NCBI GenBank assembly: GCA_947564735.1
Contig: CANOEC010000002.1
Span: 62,001 to 126,000, forward strand
Source of the DNA: an uncultured Lachnospiraceae bacterium
GTDB lineage: Bacteria > Bacillota > Clostridia > Lachnospirales > Lachnospiraceae
Reading direction: 5' to 3'
Length of the DNA: 64,000 bases
How positions within the stretch are numbered: the stretch's first letter is position 1; every line of letters starts with the position of its first letter. The translations under genes were made by a program, and so were the position numbers. The notes beneath the pieces were generated by a model that was not told the origin of the DNA, did no database searches, and saw only the letters and a program-made list of their open reading frames with translations. Shown piece by piece: positions 60,853-64,000 of this stretch.

Positions 60853-62187
60853 TTAGAAAATTCTTCTGATCGAGAGAATGGAACGGTAGGTTGCACTGGA
60901 GACGATGATACCCGTCTTCGACGTAGAAGCGTGTACAATCTGTCCATTGCCTACATAAATTCCTACATGACCGGAATAACAGATGATATCACCCGGCTGT
61001 GCATTTTCAATTCCGTTTACCGTTGCTCCCACACTTCTGTCTGCTGCTGAAGAATGCGGCAGGCTGACACCGAAATTATTATACACGCTCATAACGAATC
61101 CCGAACAATCCGCGCCGTTTGTCAGGCTGGTTCCACCGTATACATAAGGATTACCAACAAACTGGGTTGCAAATCTTGCCACATCCGCGCCTGTGCTCCC
61201 GGTCGGACTTTCATAAGTCTTACCGCTCGATGCCTGCGAACCGGAAGAGGAAGCGTTCTCAGCAGCTTTCTTGGTAGCCGCTTCTTTTGCCGCCTGTCTT
61301 GCAGCTTCTTCCTTCGCCAGTCTTGCCCTTTCTTCTTCTATCGACTCTGCCTTAACAAACTCAGTGGACAACGTAACATAATCGGTAGACACATAACCGT
61401 CACCTTCCTCGATATTGACCTTGACCCAGCCGTCCAGTTCTTCCGTAACAATCAATTCATCTTCGATAGGCACCATACCGAGTATGGTCTCCTCCGTACC
61501 GGGCTGTTCACGCACAAACAATGTGGTGGTCGTAACCGTTGCGATACGCGTTCCTACTTCCTTCGCGTAATCAACCGCAGCATCGCCGGTCACACAGTAC
61601 TCGCCTTTGACATAGCCTTCCACTGAACCGGAACTGATGTGATACCAGCCATTCTCTTCTTCGATAAAATTTCCTACAGATTTGTCATATAACTTACCGA
61701 CAATATTGCCCTCCTCGCTGGGCAAATCTCTTACATTCACATAGTCGTTAACCTTGGCAATTACCAAATCCTTAAAGCTTTCCTCTTCCTCCGAAAGTCC
61801 GGTATTGGCTGCTTTCTTCAAGTCTTCGGTGTATCCTCTGCTGACGACAATGGTATCCTCAATCTTCTTCGGCGGCGCTGCACTGACCGTATCATCCGTA
61901 CTTGCAAGTTCCGCAAAGCTTCCTACCTGCGCGCTTCCTACCTGCACGCTTCCTACCGTCGTACCGCTCATCTCTTCATTCGTAGCCGCTTCACTTTCGC
62001 TCTTGACGGCTTCCTCCTGCAAGGCGGATAGCGAGGTGGATTTGTCTTCATTCTGTAAAGAAAAGTCTATTCCCGATGACGGCAGAACAGAACCAATATT
62101 CCCAGAAGCATTTACATCAAATCCCGTACCGGAAAAAGTGATAATCGCCGCCATTGCACATGCTGTTATTTTAACATTCTTTTTCAT
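60853..62187 (-). CDS. Secreted SH3b-NlpC/P60 cell-wall hydrolase
   Basis: The 444-aa protein has a signal peptide (MKKNVKITACAMAAIITFSGTG, probable cleavage after VNA near residue 27), two bacterial SH3 domains (about 140-200 and 215-275), an Ala/Ser-rich linker and a C-terminal NlpC/P60 peptidase (about 335-444). The peptidase has NGADCSGF with the nucleophile Cys and GHVGIYVGNG with the His. It should cleave peptidoglycan stem peptides at the cell surface. Within the N-terminal part VGSVQVGSAQVGS is a short repeat. A strong promoter (TTGACA-17-TATATT) precedes it. Confidence 0.92.
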   Translation of the reverse strand: MKKNVKITACAMAAIITFSGTGFDVNASGNIGSVLPSSGIDFSLQNEDKSTSLSALQEEAVKSESEAATNEEMSGTTVGSVQVGSAQVGSFAELASTDDTVSAAPPKKIEDTIVVSRGYTEDLKKAANTGLSEEEESFKDLVIAKVNDYVNVRDLPSEEGNIVGKLYDKSVGNFIEEENGWYHISSGSVEGYVKGEYCVTGDAAVDYAKEVGTRIATVTTTTLFVREQPGTEETILGMVPIEDELIVTEELDGWVKVNIEEGDGYVSTDYVTLSTEFVKAESIEEERARLAKEEAARQAAKEAATKKAAENASSSGSQASSGKTYESPTGSTGADVARFATQFVGNPYVYGGTSLTNGADCSGFVMSVYNNFGVSLPHSSAADRSVGATVNGIENAQPGDIICYSGHVGIYVGNGQIVHASTSKTGIIVSSATYRSILSIRRIF

Positions 62188-62201
62188 ATGTTACCTCATT
62201 T

Positions 62202-62218
62202 GTTACGAAATTGTTACA
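62202..62218 (-). promoter_or_regulatory. Possible WalR box
   Basis: On the minus strand TGTAAC-AATTT-CGTAAC matches the WalR consensus of two TGTAAC-type hexamers five bases apart, with one change. It is between the promoter and the start codon. Cell-wall hydrolases are known WalR targets, but the position suggests repression rather than activation. Confidence 0.3.
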
Positions 62219-62228
62219 TCTTGGCTAT

Positions 62229-62257
62229 AATATAACATCGAAAAAGGGTTTTGTCAA
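62229..62257 (-). promoter_or_regulatory. Promoter of the NlpC/P60 gene
   Basis: On the minus strand TTGACA (62252-62257), a 17-bp spacer and TATATT (62229-62234). Confidence 0.85.
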
Positions 62258-62348
62258 CCACAGCATATACTAATAAAACCGCTAATTTACGCAACTTCTT
62301 GTATCTTTTTCATAAATTCACAAATATTTCACATCTTTTAAAAAATTA

Positions 62349-62425
62349 AGCTTCGCTCAATTGCGGGATTATGAGTATTTCCACGAAAAAATCGTCGCAA
62401 AATGAGAATGGCTACGCATTCCCGT
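62349..62425. repeat. Palindromic element at the trxB 3' end
   Basis: Contains short inverted repeats around GAAAAAATCGTCG and GAGAATGGCTACGCATTC; the last overlaps the trxB stop codon. It carries AAGCTTCGCTC and GGGATTATGAGTATTTCC pieces reminiscent of the other intergenic palindromes. Confidence 0.4.
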
Positions 62426-63404
62426 TCAAGTATCTTTCAATTGAAGCGACTGCGCAGGCGCCATCCGACGCCGCAGTGATAATCTGGCGCACTTGTTTTG
62501 TGCGGATATCTCCTGCCGCGAAAATACCCGGCACACTTGTCTTGCAGTCCTCACCCGCTATCACATATCCCGCTTCGCTGCAATCCACAACCTTGCGAAA
62601 TGCTTCTGTATTAGGATGCATCCCGACAGCAATGAAGACGCCTTCCACTGCCAGATTCTCCATGGACTGTTCCGCCGCCGTCAACTCAGCACCGGACTGC
62701 CCTGCCGCTGTCAGCTCTGCTCCGGACTGCTCCTCCGTTTGTTTTGACGTCCTGCGAAGCGTCACGCCTTCCACCAAATCCGAACCGTAAATGCAATCCA
62801 CTACTCTGTTCCAGCACACTTCCACATTCTCACATTGCATCAGCTTATCCTGAAGCCCCTTTGCAGCGCGCAGCCTATCCCGTCTGTGAATCAGATAAAC
62901 TTTACGGCACATACGAGACAAATAAATAGCATCCTCCACCGCCACATCTCCTCCGCCGACTACCGCTACGTCTCTCCCTTTGAAAAAAGCGCCGTCGCAT
63001 GTTGCGCAGTAAGATACGCCTTTTCCTTTATATTCGTCCTCCCCCGGCACACCAAGCACAGCGTGCTTTGCACCTGCGGCAAGTATCACCGTTTTTGCCT
63101 CATAACATGCCCCGTCTGCAGTCTTTACAATTTTTGTCTCTCCTTCCACTTCCATCTGCGTGACGACCGCTGTCTTAAATTCCGCCCCTGTCATATCCGC
63201 ATGTTCTTTAAACTTCATTCCCATATCAAACCCGTTCATACCGTGCAGACCCAAATAGTTATCCACCTCGTAGGTATCAAGTATCTGTCCGCCGCTCATA
63301 GGTTTTGCTTCTATCACCAACAATTTCAATCCGGCTCTTTTTCCATAGACTGCAGCCGACAATCCTGCCGGTCCGGAGCCCACTATAATCAGGTCATACA
63401 TCAT
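62412..63404 (-). CDS. trxB: Thioredoxin reductase-like FAD/NAD(P) oxidoreductase
   Basis: The 330-aa protein has the FAD-binding GSGPAGLSAAVYG (9-21), the redox-active CATC (133-136), a second dinucleotide site GGGDVAVEDA (150-159) and the C-terminal GIFAAGDIRTK. The pyridine-nucleotide domain carries HRRDRLRA, usual for NADPH-dependent TrxB. Residues 226-245 are a perfect 10-residue duplication (QSGAELTAA twice) in a surface loop, so the protein is about 20 residues longer than expected there. AAGGAG precedes the ATG. No thioredoxin gene is adjacent. Confidence 0.9.
   Translation of the reverse strand: MMYDLIIVGSGPAGLSAAVYGKRAGLKLLVIEAKPMSGGQILDTYEVDNYLGLHGMNGFDMGMKFKEHADMTGAEFKTAVVTQMEVEGETKIVKTADGACYEAKTVILAAGAKHAVLGVPGEDEYKGKGVSYCATCDGAFFKGRDVAVVGGGDVAVEDAIYLSRMCRKVYLIHRRDRLRAAKGLQDKLMQCENVEVCWNRVVDCIYGSDLVEGVTLRRTSKQTEEQSGAELTAAGQSGAELTAAEQSMENLAVEGVFIAVGMHPNTEAFRKVVDCSEAGYVIAGEDCKTSVPGIFAAGDIRTKQVRQIITAASDGACAVASIERYLNGNA
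62670..62729. repeat. 30-bp tandem duplication inside trxB
   Basis: Two adjacent 30-bp units code for QSGAELTAAG and QSGAELTAAE. Several synonymous differences show that the duplication is not brand new. Confidence 0.8.
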
Positions 63405-63470
63405 CCCATCACTCCTTCACATACTTTCCATCGGTTATACTTTGCATTATTTGGTTCTTTCTATTAAAAT

Positions 63471-63698
63471 ATAAGAAAATCTGCTTCGCAGATTATCTTG
63501 AGAAGAACCTTCGGTTCTTCCACGCTTTACCGGAACTTCCCGCACCATAAGAAAATCTGCTTCGCAGATTATCTTGAGAAGAGCCTTCGGTTCTTCCACG
63601 CTTTACCGGAACTTCCCGCACCATAAGAAAATCTGCTTCGCAGATTATCTTGAGAAGAGCCTTCGGTTCTTCCACGCTTTGGCGGAACTTCCCGCACC
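63471..63698. repeat. Three tandem 76-bp palindromic repeat units
   Basis: Units start at 63471, 63547 and 63623 with ATAAGAAAATCTGCTTCGCAG and differ at only a few positions. Each has ATCTGC-TTC-GCAGAT and GAACC/GAGCC-TTC-GGTTC hairpins and ends in GGAACTTCCCGCACC. They fill most of the 325-bp divergent gap between trxB and the SDR gene. The same unit occurs in the M56 gene at 4406-4516. Confidence 0.9.
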
Positions 63699-63729
63699 AT
63701 AAAGTATTATAACACAAAAGGGGAATCCT

Positions 63730-64000
63730 ATGAACGCAGAAACTATCTCTTACAAACCAAAGCACGCACTTGTCACCGGCGCATCCTGTGGAATCGGTTA
63801 TGCCATCGCGCAAAGGCTGGCAGCGGAAGGATATCATCTGTATCTGACCTGTCGTCATTCCGGCAGGCTGTTATCCGAAACCGCAGAACATCTTGCAGCG
63901 CAGTATCATATTGCCTGTACGCCTTTTGAGGCGGATATGGGCAGCCCCGGTGACGTGGAAGGAATCTTTTGCGAAATTCCTTCACTTGACCTGCTCGTCA
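63730..64000 (+). CDS. Short-chain dehydrogenase/reductase, 5' part
   Basis: An ATG at 63730 with AGGGG upstream opens a frame that runs off the right edge. Residues 13-21 read LVTGASCGIG, the SDR cofactor-binding motif TGX3GXG, followed by AIAQRLAAEGYHLYLTCR, where the Arg after the second strand suggests NADP(H) preference. A DMGSP segment near residue 70 is the usual acidic site of the fold. The catalytic Ser-Tyr-Lys lies beyond the window, so the substrate cannot be inferred. Confidence 0.85.
   Translation, partial: MNAETISYKPKHALVTGASCGIGYAIAQRLAAEGYHLYLTCRHSGRLLSETAEHLAAQYHIACTPFEADMGSPGDVEGIFCEIPSLDLLV

Noticed and set aside
63471-63698. Tandem repeats as a CRISPR array
   Set aside because: The 76-bp units are contiguous without unique spacers, and no cas gene is present.
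63493-63858. Minus-strand frame through the tandem repeats
   Set aside because: It is antisense to the SDR gene and consists mainly of repeat translation. It has no ribosome binding site.

Overview
The window looks like a chromosomal segment of a spore-forming, butyrate-producing Clostridia, most likely Lachnospiraceae. The evidence is an alpha/beta-type small acid-soluble spore protein, a thl-crt-hbd-bcd-etfB-etfA butyryl-CoA operon, a tig-clpP-clpX-lon-engB block, DUF6062/DUF1848/DUF2225 families and strong AGGAGG-type ribosome binding sites. No rRNA, tRNA, transposase, integrase or CRISPR array was seen.

Layout. 1-3.4 kb is an AT-rich accessory patch: a lipoprotein cut by the window edge, a composite DUF3788-like ORF, a beta-propeller protein, a toxin-like remnant, and a NUDIX gene lying between two remnants of a kinase gene whose intact paralogue is at 37 kb. 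3.4-6.4 kb holds a BlaI/BlaR1 pair with a perfect operator dyad and a DUF1848 gene preceded by a 47-aa ORF. 6.5-8.4 kb is an AT-rich AAA ATPase plus TOPRIM-like pair of the RloAB/AbiL type, a candidate phage-defence module. From 8.5 kb on, most genes are on the minus strand and look like core genome: DUF308, VanZ-like, D-lactate dehydrogenase, AI-2E exporter, engB, lon, clpX, clpP, tig (8.5-19.2 kb); a fused permease-ATPase ABC importer with its binding lipoprotein and a structured leader (19.3-22.3 kb); SASP, DJ-1, CYTH (22.3-24.2 kb); a LacI regulator with malQ (24.2-27 kb); HAD phosphatase, DUF6062, acidic membrane protein, TetR, MocR, DUF2225, glnS, rarA (27-36.8 kb).

36.9-48.3 kb carries the CPT-like kinase, a DHH phosphoesterase, a class II aldolase, a chemotaxis receptor, mtnA and an ABC-2 exporter cluster with a Q/N/Y-rich anchored protein. 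MtnA and the aldolase together suggest a methylthioribose salvage route ending in DHAP. 48.4-55.2 kb is the butyrate operon, whose wide internal gaps are filled with hairpins. 55.3-64 kb holds an M23 peptidase, a GT2-GtrA fusion with a polytopic membrane protein, hpf, an SH3-NlpC/P60 hydrolase, trxB and the start of an SDR gene.

The main unexplained structure is a set of small palindromic repeats carrying a GCTTCGC core. They occur at gene ends, as three tandem 76-bp copies before the SDR gene, and in frame inside BlaR1 as 75-bp units. Functions come from motifs and family knowledge; no database search was possible.
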